Positions 1 to 8,992 are shown, counted from the first letter of the stretch. The stretch is DNA of 64,000 nucleotides from HGM12713 sp045593725 (GCA_045593725.1 JAZNXE010000028.1:13762-77761), one strand, 5' to 3'. Numbers and translations: made by a program. The notes: generated by a model not told the origin, from the sequence alone.

Positions 1-224
1 CTATCTGCGGAATTATAGCGGATGAGATATCCATTGGAGTTGCCAACACCAAGACCACGGCGGTTAGAATTATTCCCGCATACGGTAAGACGGTAGGCGA
101 GTCGGTGGAGTTCGGAGGACTTCTGGGCTATGCCCCCATAATGAAGGTGAGCGAGTATTCCTGTGCCGATTTCATAGCCAGAGGCGGCAGAGTTCCCGCG
201 CCTATACATTCGCTTAAGAACTAA
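1..224 (+). CDS. UPF0210 / DUF711 (PFL family) protein, C-terminal fragment
   Basis: Only the last 73 codons are in the window; the frame is open from base 3 to the TAA at 222-224. The peptide contains DEISIGVANTKTTAVR, then GKTVGESVEFGGLLGYAP, and ends with FIARGGRVPAPIHSLKN. I recognise this as the conserved C-terminus of the UPF0210/DUF711 'PFL' family, which forms a barrel-like fold related to pyruvate formate-lyase; its biochemical role is not settled. The stop codon overlaps the stop of the convergent sigK gene, so the two genes share four bases and there is no room for a terminator between them. Confidence 0.85.
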   Translation, partial: ICGIIADEISIGVANTKTTAVRIIPAYGKTVGESVEFGGLLGYAPIMKVSEYSCADFIARGGRVPAPIHSLKN

Positions 225-898
225 AAATAATTTTTCAGCTTTGCCAGAGCGCTCTTCTCTATGCGGCTTACGTAAGAGCGGGAGATTCCAAGGCGCTCGG
301 CTACCTGACGCTGAGTCAGGGGCTTTCTGCCCCCAAGACCGTAGCGCATAGCGATTATCCTTCTGCTTCGCTGGTCGAGCACGGTTGAGATAAGGCGGAT
401 AGCCTTATCGGAGTAAAGCTTTTTTGCCACCTCGGCATCAAGGGATTCCTCGGTGCAGACAACGTCCATATAAGTAAGGGGATTTCCGTCCCTGTCAACG
501 TCAATGGTGTCGCTGAGGGATACCTCTGTGGCGAGCTTCTTCTGTGAGCGGAAGTGCATAAGTATCTCGTTTTGTATGCATTTTGCGGCGTAGGTGGCGA
601 AGCGCGCCCCCGTGCTTACGTGAAAGCTATCCACTGCCTTTATAAGACCTATTGTGCCTATTGACACCAGGTCCTCTTGATTCTTGGCGGAGGAGTAGTA
701 TTTTCGCACGATATGGGATACCAGACGTAGGTTGTGAAGTATGAGCTTCTCACGCGCCGCGCTGTCGCCCGCCTCGGCCCTCAGAAAAAGTCTGCGCTCC
801 TCCTCGGACGGAAGAGGTGGTGGATAGTTGCCGGGCGTGTTGATGCCAAGGATGAGATTGATGAAGCTTGAAAAAAGGGACAGGATGCTTGTAAACAT
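221..898 (-). CDS. sigK: RNA polymerase sporulation sigma factor SigK-like
   Basis: 225 aa sigma-70 family factor of the SigE/SigK sporulation group, which directs mother-cell gene expression during endospore formation. Residues 1-20 are hydrophobic (MFTSILSLFSSFINLILGIN), like the pro-sequence that keeps pro-SigK at the membrane until cleavage. Region 2 follows at about 50-110 (HNLRLVSHIVRKYY, EDLVSIGTIGLIKAVDSF, ATYAAKCIQNEILMHFR), then the region 4 helix-turn-helix near the C-terminus (TQRQVAERLGISRSYVSRIE). The gene is uninterrupted here, with no skin-type element. The start is preceded by AAGGAG at about 906-911. SigE is a close paralogue; the sequence reads closer to SigK, but the paralogue assignment is inference. 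Confidence 0.87.
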   Translation of the reverse strand: MFTSILSLFSSFINLILGINTPGNYPPPLPSEEERRLFLRAEAGDSAAREKLILHNLRLVSHIVRKYYSSAKNQEDLVSIGTIGLIKAVDSFHVSTGARFATYAAKCIQNEILMHFRSQKKLATEVSLSDTIDVDRDGNPLTYMDVVCTEESLDAEVAKKLYSDKAIRLISTVLDQRSRRIIAMRYGLGGRKPLTQRQVAERLGISRSYVSRIEKSALAKLKNYF

Positions 899-990
899 AA
901 TATTTCTCCTTTTGAATTGTGTTCGCTAAATATTATGCGGAAGACGTTTAAAAGATAAGATGAAACAAAAATATTCTTCGGAGGAAAATA

Positions 991-2235
991 ATGAAGGAAC
1001 TTTTCGGAAACGCAATAGTAGGACAGTCGGGAGGACCCACCACGGCTATAAACGCTACGCTTACGGGCGTGGTGAAGGGGGCTATTGCCAGCAAGTATAT
1101 ACGCACTATATACGGAATGAGAAACGGTATTGAGGGACTAATCGATAGAAGGCTGATAGATCTTAACGAGGAGCTCAAGGACTCTGAAAAGCTTAGAATG
1201 CTTGAGCGTACTCCCGCAGCAGCGCTTGGCTCTTGCCGTATGAAGCTGCCTGACCCAAATTCGGCATCCGATACGGATATCGTGGTATTTGAAAAGATAT
1301 TTCGCATATTTGCCGAGAATGATATAAGGTATTTCTTCTATATAGGAGGAAACGATTCTATGGATACTGTCGCCAAGGTATCGGCATTTGCCCAGAAGAT
1401 TGGTTATGATATCCGAGTAGTGGGAATACCCAAGACCATAGATAACGACCTTATAGAAACCGACCATACCCCAGGGTACGGCTCGGCGGCGAAATACGTA
1501 GCCACCACTATGCAGGAGATAATCCGTGACTGCGCTGTCTATACCACAAAAGCGGTGACTATTGTTGAGATAATGGGGCGTGACGCGGGATGGCTGACCG
1601 CGGCGTCTGCCGTAGGCTCGGTTATAAACGGACAGGCTCCCGACCTTGTATATCTGCCCGAAAGAGTTTTTGATATGAACGCCTTTTACGAATCGGTGGA
1701 GAATGCCTTCAAGAAGCATCCCAATCTTGTGATTGCGGTGTCCGAGGGTATCCGCTTTGCCGACGGGCGTTACGTGGGCGAGAGCACTCAGAGTGGAAGC
1801 GCCGACGTGTTCGGGCACAAATATTTGTCGGGAACGGCAAGAGCGCTTGAAATGGCTGTCAAGCTGAGATTTGGCTGTAAGGTAAGAGCAGTGGAGCTTA
1901 ATCTGCCCCAACGCTGCGCGGGACACCTTTTCTCCAAGACCGATATAACAGAATCGGTTGCCATAGGAAGAGAGGCTGTAAGAGCGGCTACCGAGCAGGG
2001 TGTAAGCGGAGAAATGATGATATTTGAGCGAGTTTCCGACGCTCCTTACTGCGTTTCCATAGGACACAGGAGGGTAGCCGATATAGCAAATAGAGTCAAA
2101 TTAGTGCCAGACGAATTTATAAACGAAAAGGGAGATTTCGTTACCGAGGAGTGCTGCAGATATATCCTTCCTCTTATTGAGGGCGAGGCTACTCCTACGT
2201 ATTACAAGGGAATACCCCAATATCTCGTGCTGTAA
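991..2235 (+). CDS. Diphosphate-dependent phosphofructokinase
   Basis: 414 aa phosphofructokinase-family enzyme converting fructose 6-phosphate to fructose 1,6-bisphosphate in glycolysis. The phosphoryl-donor loop reads GGNDS (119-123); the Asp at the fourth position, where ATP enzymes have Gly, marks PPi-dependent members. PKTIDND at 147-153 carries the Lys typical of PPi enzymes, and MGRDAGW lies at 195-201. The length suits the 400-aa PPi-type group rather than the 320-aa ATP PfkA. GGAGG at 980-984 sets the ATG. Odd: Asn121 replaces the first Asp of the usual GGDDS. The reversible PPi reaction would also serve gluconeogenesis, in line with pckG at 58.4 kb. Donor preference is inferred from motifs. 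Confidence 0.88.
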   Translation: MKELFGNAIVGQSGGPTTAINATLTGVVKGAIASKYIRTIYGMRNGIEGLIDRRLIDLNEELKDSEKLRMLERTPAAALGSCRMKLPDPNSASDTDIVVFEKIFRIFAENDIRYFFYIGGNDSMDTVAKVSAFAQKIGYDIRVVGIPKTIDNDLIETDHTPGYGSAAKYVATTMQEIIRDCAVYTTKAVTIVEIMGRDAGWLTAASAVGSVINGQAPDLVYLPERVFDMNAFYESVENAFKKHPNLVIAVSEGIRFADGRYVGESTQSGSADVFGHKYLSGTARALEMAVKLRFGCKVRAVELNLPQRCAGHLFSKTDITESVAIGREAVRAATEQGVSGEMMIFERVSDAPYCVSIGHRRVADIANRVKLVPDEFINEKGDFVTEECCRYILPLIEGEATPTYYKGIPQYLVL

Positions 2236-2278
2236 TTACGGCAAGGCTTAGGGCGTAATTTTCAGGGAAAGGACATTT

Positions 2279-3031
2279 ATGGAACTTGTACTGCTTACGG
2301 CTCTGGGAGTCGGCGGAGCTACCGTTATAGGAGCTTTGATAGGCTTTGCGTTTAAAAAAATATCACACGGCTTTTCTGACGTGGTTCTTTCCTTTGCCGC
2401 GGGAATTATGCTGGCGGCAGCTGTGCTCGGACTTATAATACCATCTCTTGAGCACGGGGGAGAATTTGGTATTCTTATAACAGTAGCAGGAATATTTGCG
2501 GGAGCTATCTGCCTTAATCTTATAGATAAGCTGGTGCCTCACCTGCACAGACTTGCGGGAATAGAGCCTGAGAGCCACAACAACGCCAATCTTGGCAAGA
2601 TACTTCTCTTTGTCAGCGCCATAGCGATACACAATCTCCCCGAGGGCATTGCCGCGGGGGTTGGCTTCGGCGCGGGAGATACGGCGGGAGCGCTGGTCAT
2701 AGCGGGAGGAATAGCCCTTCAGAATATCCCCGAGGGAATGATAATAATATCTCCTATGATATCGGCGGGAGTAAAGCCCGTCAGAGCACTTTCTCTGGCT
2801 ATGCTTACGGGATTGTTCGAGGTCATAGGTACGCTTGTGGGCTATTTTGCTGTAAGCCTTGCGTCCTTTATCCTGCCATTTGCCCTTGCTTTCGCGGGCG
2901 GAACTATGCTTTACGTAATAAGCGACGAGATGATACTCGAAACTCACCCTCACGGAAGCGAGAGAGGGGCGACCTATGCTCTGCTGGTGGGCTTCTGCGT
3001 GATGATGGCTACCGACGTTCTGTTCGGATAA
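2279..3031 (+). CDS. ZIP family divalent metal transporter
   Basis: 250 aa polytopic membrane protein of about eight transmembrane segments, resembling ZupT/GufA-type ZIP transporters that import zinc, iron or manganese. The signature sits in the paired metal-binding helices: HNLPEGIAAG and, further on, QNIPEGMII. A short loop rich in His, Glu and Asn (ESHNNANLG) precedes the first motif, where ZIP proteins usually have a variable His-rich loop. It starts 43 bases after the phosphofructokinase stop with a weak GGAAAGG site, so it could be read from the same transcript. Substrate is not decidable from the sequence. Confidence 0.9.
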   Translation: MELVLLTALGVGGATVIGALIGFAFKKISHGFSDVVLSFAAGIMLAAAVLGLIIPSLEHGGEFGILITVAGIFAGAICLNLIDKLVPHLHRLAGIEPESHNNANLGKILLFVSAIAIHNLPEGIAAGVGFGAGDTAGALVIAGGIALQNIPEGMIIISPMISAGVKPVRALSLAMLTGLFEVIGTLVGYFAVSLASFILPFALAFAGGTMLYVISDEMILETHPHGSERGATYALLVGFCVMMATDVLFG

Positions 3032-3073
3032 TATTTAGAGCGATTATTATTGCTGCCGTATTTGTAATACCTG

Positions 3074-3108
3074 AAAAATTGTTTTGAGGAAGCTTGAAAC
3101 AATTTTTT
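3074..3108 (+). terminator. Intrinsic terminator after the ZIP gene
   Basis: Stem AAAATTGTTT (3075-3084) pairs with AAACAATTTT (3097-3106) and runs into a T-rich tail. The stem is A/T-rich and so weak, but its position 43 bases past the stop codon fits a terminator. Confidence 0.55.
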
Positions 3109-3169
3109 GTTTATAAAAGATATTTTTGGGGAAAATATTTACAACGAGATAACGTAAGAGAGGTTTTAT

Positions 3170-4165
3170 ATGAGAATAGCTTTTTTTGATGCCAAGCCCT
3201 ACGACAAGCCTTCATTTGAAAAATTCGGAAAAGAGAATGGGGTTGAATTCAAATATTTTGAGACCAAGCTAAACGAGGACACCGTTGACCTTGCAAACGG
3301 CTTTGACGGGGTCTGCGTTTTTGTGAACGACACCGTAAACGCCGCGGTTATAGACCGCCTTTGCGAAAAGGGAATAAGAATAGTAGCTCTCAGATGCGCC
3401 GGCTTTAACAATGTTGACCTGAGGCACGCCAAGGGCAGGGTGCATCTTTTGAGAGTTCCCGCATACTCGCCCTACGCCGTGGCGGAGCACACTATGGCTA
3501 TGCTTCTCACCTCGGTGCGGCGTATTCACAAGGCGTATATCCGCACGAGAGATTTTAATTTCAGCCTTTCGGGAATGACGGGCTTTGACCTTCACGGAAA
3601 AACCGTGGGAGTTATAGGAACGGGACGTATAGGCAGGGTATTTATAAACATCTGCCGCGGCTTTGGAATGAAGATTTTGGCTTACGATAAATACAGAGCC
3701 GAGGGGTTAGACAACGGTGATACGGTAAGATACGTGGAGCTTGATGAGCTTTTCAGAAAGAGTGATATCATATCTCTCCACTGCCCTCTTACAGAGGAGA
3801 CCTATCACATAATTGATGCCGCTTCTCTTGATAAGTGCAAAAAGGGCGTGGTGATACTCAACACCTCGAGGGGCGCGCTTGTGGATGCCGAGGCTCTCTT
3901 GGCGGGGATAAAGTCAAGAAAGGTAGGAGCTGCCTGTCTTGATGTTTACGAGGAGGAAAGCGAATTCTTTTTTGAGGACTTTTCGGGGCATATACTGGAG
4001 GACGACACGCTGGCAAGGCTTATCTCAATGCCAAACGTGATAGTAAGCTCACACCAAGCCTTTCTTACCGAGGAGGCGCTGGAGAATATTGCCGAAACAA
4101 CTGTGAAAAATATCCTTGATATAACTAAAAACGGAAAATGCGACAATGAGATATTGATAGACTGA
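3170..4165 (+). CDS. D-isomer-specific 2-hydroxyacid dehydrogenase (D-lactate dehydrogenase-like)
   Basis: 331 aa NAD-dependent dehydrogenase. The catalytic-domain signature CAGFNNVDL is near residue 77, the Rossmann motif GTGRIG at 150-155, the substrate-binding Arg in LNTSRGALVD, and the catalytic His in SSHQAFLTEEAL near the C-terminus. CAGFNNVDL and the overall layout are those of the fermentative D-lactate dehydrogenase subgroup, so reduction of pyruvate to D-lactate with NAD+ regeneration is the likely job. Other 2-oxoacid substrates are possible. An AGAGAGG site precedes the ATG. It stands alone between two terminators. Confidence 0.82.
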   Translation: MRIAFFDAKPYDKPSFEKFGKENGVEFKYFETKLNEDTVDLANGFDGVCVFVNDTVNAAVIDRLCEKGIRIVALRCAGFNNVDLRHAKGRVHLLRVPAYSPYAVAEHTMAMLLTSVRRIHKAYIRTRDFNFSLSGMTGFDLHGKTVGVIGTGRIGRVFINICRGFGMKILAYDKYRAEGLDNGDTVRYVELDELFRKSDIISLHCPLTEETYHIIDAASLDKCKKGVVILNTSRGALVDAEALLAGIKSRKVGAACLDVYEEESEFFFEDFSGHILEDDTLARLISMPNVIVSSHQAFLTEEALENIAETTVKNILDITKNGKCDNEILID

Positions 4166-4189
4166 CAAGTAATAAGACAAATAAAAAGC

Positions 4190-4232
4190 AACCGCTTTTG
4201 CTACGGTTAAATAGTAGCGAAAGCGGTTTTTT
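4190..4232 (+). terminator. Intrinsic terminator
   Basis: A 15-base stem (4190-4204 with 4214-4228, one G-T wobble) followed by a T run. It closes the dehydrogenase gene and isolates the mgtE unit. Confidence 0.9.
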
Positions 4233-4350
4233 CATAGAGATTTTAATTTTTACGCGCTTTTTCCTGCCTTATCATATTCTATTTCAAAAAGCAAGGACTC
4301 ATGAGAAGATATAAAATATTTTAAAATTTGTCAAAAATTTCATCTTTAGG

Positions 4351-4379
4351 TTGAAAAGTCCAAAAGTGTGTGATATAAT
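4351..4379 (+). promoter_or_regulatory. Sigma-A-type promoter for mgtE
   Basis: TTGAAA (4351-4356), 17-base spacer, TATAAT (4374-4379). Transcription would begin near 4386, leaving an untranslated leader of about 195 bases before the mgtE start. Confidence 0.8.
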
Positions 4380-4382
4380 ATT

Positions 4383-4580
4383 AAGGTAGGCTTGTGTAAA
4401 AAGCCAGAAGTTTGTTTATAAGGAAGATGACGGGATGAATGCTGACGGCTGTCGAATGTGCGATTTCAGGAATATAATAATAAGGGAAGGGCGTTTTCTG
4501 CCATAGCCTTACTTTGAGCTGTATCTGAGCGGCTCTTGCTTTTTGTGGCTTCCTTTCCCTATGAGAGGAGGTCATTTTTT
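4383..4580 (+). ncRNA. Structured mgtE leader, candidate metal-responsive riboswitch
   Basis: The 5' end AAGGTAGGCT (4383-4392) can pair with AGCCTTACTT (4505-4514) in a closing helix with a 2x2 internal loop. Directly after it GAGCTG (4516-4521) and CGGCTC (4530-4535) form a hairpin followed by TTGCTTTTT, a plausible terminator. AGGGAAGG (4483-4490) can instead pair with CCTTTCCCT (4552-4560), close to the GGAGG of mgtE. A closing helix, a terminator-like stem and a competing pairing make a riboswitch-like arrangement. Magnesium-sensing M-box leaders are common upstream of mgtE, and the 3' strand (ATAGCCTTAC) resembles the M-box end, but I cannot find the M-box core, so the class is open. 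Confidence 0.45.
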
Positions 4581-5981
4581 ATGGAGAACAATATTTACGA
4601 ATTTGAGGACAGAAGCTATCGTTTAGCGATACTTTCCGCAATTCGCGGTGACAACACCGACGAGGTGCTCAGGGAAATACTTGCGGATTATCACGACAAC
4701 GATATAGCAGCCGTGCTTGAGGAGCTGTCAAGTGAGGAACTCGACAGACTTCACAGGGTGCTCGGAAGCGAGGGAATGTCCGAGGTCATTACCTTTTCGG
4801 ATGACGCGGGAGAGATACTCTCGGAGATGGATGCCGACGAGGCGGCGGATATCATCGAGCAGATGGATGCCGACGAGGCACTTGAGGTCCTTGAGGACCT
4901 TGACGAGGAAACGAGAAACGAGGTCCTTGAGCTTATTGAGGATGAGGTCAAGGAGGAGATAGAGCTTATCTATTCCTATGGTGAGGATGAATTTGGAAGC
5001 GTTATGAGCACCAATTTCATTGCTATCCGTAAAAGCCTCACGGTAAAGGGAGCTATGCGCGCGCTTATAGCTGCCGCACCCGAAAACGACAATATATACA
5101 CCATTTTCGTAACCACCGATGAGGATGAGTTTTACGGAACCATAGACCTTAAGGAGCTTATCATAGCCAGAAGCGACAAGCCTCTGGAGGAGCTGATATA
5201 TACCACCTTCCCCTACGTTTACGACAAGGAGAGTATATCCGAGAATATTGAGCGCATACGCGGATATTCCGAGGATATAATTCCCGTGCTTTCAAAGGAG
5301 GGAAATAAGCTCATAGGAGTCATTACCTCAAAGGATATAATCGAGATAGTGGATGCCGAGCGTCAGGATGATTACGCAAAGCTGGCGGCGCTGTCCTCTG
5401 AGGAGGAGAGCGACGAGTCTATCTTCAAGAGCATGAGAAAGAGAATACCGTGGCTCATAACGCTTTTGTTTCTCGGTCTTGCGGTGTCTGCCGTGGTCGG
5501 ACTTTTCGAGGGAGTTGTAAAGGAGCTTCCACTTATAGTGTCCTTCCAGTCGCTCATACTCGGAATGGCTGGAAACGTGGGAACTCAGTCCTTGGCTGTT
5601 ACTGTACGCGCCCTCAGCGCTGAGGAGCTTAATACGAGAAAGCAGCTTGGATTTATATTCAAGGAAACCAGAGTAGCCTTTGTTAACGGATTGCTCATAG
5701 GATTCTTCTCCTTGATAATAGTGGGCGGATATCTTTGGCTTATCGGGGGACACACTCTTGCTCTTGCTGTTACTACTGCCGCCTGCGTAGGCGCGGCGCT
5801 GTGGTTCGCTATGACTATATCGGGTCTTACGGGCGCGGCGATACCTATGCTTTTCTACAAGGTGGGAATAGACCCTGCCATAGCATCGGGACCGCTGATA
5901 ACCACGGTTAATGACCTTGTTGCGGTGTTCAGCTATTACGGACTTGCGTGGGGACTGCTCCTGCGGTTTGGAGTCAATTAA
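4581..5981 (+). CDS. mgtE: Magnesium transporter MgtE
   Basis: 466 aa Mg2+ channel/transporter. An acidic N domain comes first, with repeats such as EMDADEAADIIEQMDADEAL near residues 80-105, then two CBS domains (about 120-270, with the GSVMSTNFIAI and IIPVLSKEGNKLIGVITSKD elements), a linker helix and five transmembrane helices. The pore-type segment SLILGMAGNVGTQSLAV is present. I chose the ATG at 4581 because AGAGGAGG lies at 4564-4571; a longer frame opens at 4536 but would put the ribosome site inside the gene. Binding of Mg2+ between N and CBS domains closes the channel in this family. Expression is probably leader-controlled. Confidence 0.95.
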   Translation: MENNIYEFEDRSYRLAILSAIRGDNTDEVLREILADYHDNDIAAVLEELSSEELDRLHRVLGSEGMSEVITFSDDAGEILSEMDADEAADIIEQMDADEALEVLEDLDEETRNEVLELIEDEVKEEIELIYSYGEDEFGSVMSTNFIAIRKSLTVKGAMRALIAAAPENDNIYTIFVTTDEDEFYGTIDLKELIIARSDKPLEELIYTTFPYVYDKESISENIERIRGYSEDIIPVLSKEGNKLIGVITSKDIIEIVDAERQDDYAKLAALSSEEESDESIFKSMRKRIPWLITLLFLGLAVSAVVGLFEGVVKELPLIVSFQSLILGMAGNVGTQSLAVTVRALSAEELNTRKQLGFIFKETRVAFVNGLLIGFFSLIIVGGYLWLIGGHTLALAVTTAACVGAALWFAMTISGLTGAAIPMLFYKVGIDPAIASGPLITTVNDLVAVFSYYGLAWGLLLRFGVN

Positions 5982-6041
5982 GAAAAATAATGCTTTGCGG
6001 AAGATTTATATAAGTATTTTGAAATTTGAAAGGTGATAAAA

Positions 6042-8003
6042 ATGAAGGAGAAGTTTTATATTACAACAGCCATAGCCTACGCGTCAAGAAAGCCTCACTT
6101 TGGTAATACCTACGAGGTGATAATGACCGATGCTGTGGCAAGATATAAGAGAGCGAGGGGCTATGACGTATATTTCTGTACGGGAACAGACGAGCACGGT
6201 CAGAAGATAGAGGACCTGGCGAATGCGGCGGGTATCACGCCCAAGCAGTACGTTGACGGCGTAGCGGGTGAGATAAAGGGTATCTGGGATAAAATGAATA
6301 CCGGTTACGACTACTTTATCCGCACTACCGACGACTATCACGAAAAGACGGTGCAGAAGATATTCAAAAAATTCTACGGTCAGGGAGATATATACAAGGA
6401 CAAGTACGAGGGCTGGTACTGTACCCCCTGTGAGTCCTTCTTTACCGAAACTCAGGCGGCGGAGGGAAAATGCCCCGATTGCGGCAGAGAGGTGCAGAGA
6501 GCAAGTGAGGAGGCATACTTCTTCAGAATGAGCAAGTACGCCGACAGACTTATGGCGTATATTGACGAGCACCCCGAGTTTATCGAGCCTGAGTCGAGAA
6601 AAAAGGAGATGGTAAACAATTTCCTTAAGGCGGGACTTCAGGACCTTTGCGTGTCCAGAACCTCCTTCAAGTGGGGAATTCCCGTGGATTTCGACGATAA
6701 GCACGTGGTTTACGTATGGCTTGACGCACTTACAAACTATATTACCGCTCTTGGCTATGACGCGGACAAATCTTATGAGGAGCAGTCCGAGCATTTCAAG
6801 AAATATTGGCCCTGTGACGTTCACGTTATCGGTAAGGATATTCTTCGTTTCCACACCATTTATTGGCCTATATTCCTGATGGCGCTTGACATTCCGCTTC
6901 CAAAGAAGGTGTTCGGACATCCTTGGTTCAACTTCGGCGTTGAAAAGATGTCAAAATCCCGCGGAAACGTAATATATGCTGATGCTCTCGCCGATAGATT
7001 TGGAGTTGACGGCGTAAGATACTACGCTCTCTCCGAGATGCCATATAACTCTGACGGAAGCATAACCTACGAGTCGGTCATCAAGAGATATAACACCGAC
7101 CTTGTAAACAATATGGGTAACCTTGTAAAGAGGACCCTTGATATGCAGAAGAAGTACTTTGACAAGACAGTTCAGGCGCCCACCGCGGCAGATGCCCTTG
7201 ACGGGGAGCTGAAGGCGGCGTGCCTTAAGGCATACGAGGGTATGACCTCAAATATGGATGGCTTCCGCATAGCGGACGCCATTGAGTGCGTATTCGAGAT
7301 GTTCAACAGAGCGAACAAGTACATTGATGAAACGATGCCTTGGGCGTTGGCTAAGGATGAGTCAAAGAGAGAAAGACTGGGTACAGTGCTTTATAATCTC
7401 CTTGAGGCTATCCGTTGGGGCGCGGTAATGCTTCAGCCTATCATTCCCGATACGGCGGCAGAAATACTTGAAAAGCTGGGTACGGATGCTTGCGGCTTTG
7501 ATACCATAGGCAGCGAGGACAAATTTGGAGCTATTGCGGCAGGCAGCCAGGTGGGTGACTCCAGAGTTATGTTCGCGAGAATAGACGAGGCGAAGCTTCT
7601 TGCCGAGCTCGAAGCCGAAATGGAGGCTCAGAGAGCGGCGGCAGAGGCGGCTTCGGCAAGACCTGAAAAGCCCGAGGGCTGCGCCCTCATAGGCATTGAG
7701 GACTTTATGGGCGTTGAGCTTCGCACGGCTCAGGTAGTGGCTTGCGAGCGTGTTCCAAAGGCAAAGAAGCTCCTTTGCTTACAGCTTGACCTTGGATATG
7801 AGAAGCGTCAGGTGGTTTCGGGTATAGCTAAATTCTACGCTCCCGAGGACCTTGTAGGCAAAAAGGTTATAATCGTGGCAAATCTCAAGCCAGCAAAGCT
7901 TTGCGGAATTGATTCCGAGGGTATGATACTGGCAAGCGGCGAGGAGCAGATAAGAGTGGTATTCCTTGCCGAGGATACTCCTCTGGGCGAAAGGATACGT
8001 TAA
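6042..8003 (+). CDS. metG: Methionyl-tRNA synthetase
   Basis: 653 aa class I aminoacyl-tRNA synthetase charging tRNA-Met. The HIGH-type motif appears as HFGN near residue 20, a zinc knuckle as CTPCESFF and CPDCGREV near 125-150, and the KMSKS loop as EKMSKSRGN near residue 300. A C-terminal EMAPII-like tRNA-binding domain occupies about the last 110 residues (ELRTAQVVACERVPKAKKLL, SGIAKFY). I prefer the ATG at 6042, spaced correctly from AAAGGTG at 6029-6035; a GTG at 6033 overlaps that site. gpsA follows after three bases, so metG, gpsA and tatD probably form an operon. Confidence 0.97.
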   Translation: MKEKFYITTAIAYASRKPHFGNTYEVIMTDAVARYKRARGYDVYFCTGTDEHGQKIEDLANAAGITPKQYVDGVAGEIKGIWDKMNTGYDYFIRTTDDYHEKTVQKIFKKFYGQGDIYKDKYEGWYCTPCESFFTETQAAEGKCPDCGREVQRASEEAYFFRMSKYADRLMAYIDEHPEFIEPESRKKEMVNNFLKAGLQDLCVSRTSFKWGIPVDFDDKHVVYVWLDALTNYITALGYDADKSYEEQSEHFKKYWPCDVHVIGKDILRFHTIYWPIFLMALDIPLPKKVFGHPWFNFGVEKMSKSRGNVIYADALADRFGVDGVRYYALSEMPYNSDGSITYESVIKRYNTDLVNNMGNLVKRTLDMQKKYFDKTVQAPTAADALDGELKAACLKAYEGMTSNMDGFRIADAIECVFEMFNRANKYIDETMPWALAKDESKRERLGTVLYNLLEAIRWGAVMLQPIIPDTAAEILEKLGTDACGFDTIGSEDKFGAIAAGSQVGDSRVMFARIDEAKLLAELEAEMEAQRAAAEAASARPEKPEGCALIGIEDFMGVELRTAQVVACERVPKAKKLLCLQLDLGYEKRQVVSGIAKFYAPEDLVGKKVIIVANLKPAKLCGIDSEGMILASGEEQIRVVFLAEDTPLGERIR

Positions 8004-8006
8004 GCT

Positions 8007-8975
8007 ATGAAGGTAGTTGTTATCGGATGCGGAAGATGGGGCTCGCTTATAGCGTGGTACCTTGACAGTATAGACCGCGGACTTGATGTTACTCTATGCG
8101 GCAGACCCAGCTCTCCCCACATGCAGAGATTTTTGCAGACGCGGAGAAACGATTTGCTGGAGCTTCCCCAGAGTATATCCCTTTCTACCGACTATTCCTG
8201 CGTAGAGGATGCCGATATTATAGTCATATCGGTTGCTTCTCAGGCATTGGACAGCCTTATGGGTCAGCTTTGTGATTATGGGCTTGAAAATAAGATTTTC
8301 GTGCTTTGTATGAAGGGCCTTGAGATAAGCACGGGAAGACGGCTCTCGCAAATAGCGGAAAGCAGATTATCCCCCACTAACAAGGTAGCGGTGTGGCTCG
8401 GTCCCGGACACGTTCAGGAATTTTACAGCGGTATTCCTAACTGTATGGTTATTGACAGTAGGCACGAGGATATAAAAAAGCTTCTTGTTGAAACATTCTC
8501 AAGCCGACTTATACGCTTTTACTACGGTAAGGATATAATAGGCAACGAGGTCGGCGCGGCGGCGAAGAACGTAATAGGTATAGCCGCTGGTATGCTTGAC
8601 GGACTTGAGCTGTCCACGCTCAAGGGTGTACTTATGTCCAGAGGAACAAGAGAGGTAGGCAGACTTGTAAGAGCTATGGGAGGCAATGAGATATCGGTAT
8701 ACGGTCTTTGCCATCTGGGCGATTATGAGGCAACCGTCTTTTCGCGCTTTAGCCATAACAGACGTTATGGGGAGGCGTTTATCAAGGGAGAGGACTACGG
8801 AGAGCTGGCTGAGGGCTATTATACCGTAAAGGCTATGATGCTTCTTAAGGAGCAATACAAGGTGGATATGCCTATATGCGAAGCGGTATATGCCATGCTT
8901 TATGAAAACGCTGATGCCAAGGATACTATAAGTAGGCTTTTTGAAAGACGGACAACCGAGGAATTTTATAGATAA
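8007..8975 (+). CDS. gpsA: Glycerol-3-phosphate dehydrogenase [NAD(P)+]
   Basis: 322 aa cytoplasmic enzyme reducing dihydroxyacetone phosphate to sn-glycerol 3-phosphate for phospholipid synthesis. The N-terminal dinucleotide fold has GCGRWGS (8-14) instead of the more usual GxGxWG. The catalytic-domain signature GNEVGAAAKNVIGIAAG, with its essential Lys, is near residues 177-193, and CHLGDYEATVFSRFSHNRRYG near 235-255 is the GpsA substrate region. It begins three bases after metG, its ribosome site (AAAGG) lying within metG, so translation is probably coupled. Confidence 0.93.
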   Translation: MKVVVIGCGRWGSLIAWYLDSIDRGLDVTLCGRPSSPHMQRFLQTRRNDLLELPQSISLSTDYSCVEDADIIVISVASQALDSLMGQLCDYGLENKIFVLCMKGLEISTGRRLSQIAESRLSPTNKVAVWLGPGHVQEFYSGIPNCMVIDSRHEDIKKLLVETFSSRLIRFYYGKDIIGNEVGAAAKNVIGIAAGMLDGLELSTLKGVLMSRGTREVGRLVRAMGGNEISVYGLCHLGDYEATVFSRFSHNRRYGEAFIKGEDYGELAEGYYTVKAMMLLKEQYKVDMPICEAVYAMLYENADAKDTISRLFERRTTEEFYR

Positions 8976-8992
8976 ATTTTTAAAGGATGGAT

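Noticed and set aside
4383..4580. Firm M-box call for the mgtE leader
   Set aside because: Only the closing helix and 3' strand resemble it; the conserved internal motifs were not found.
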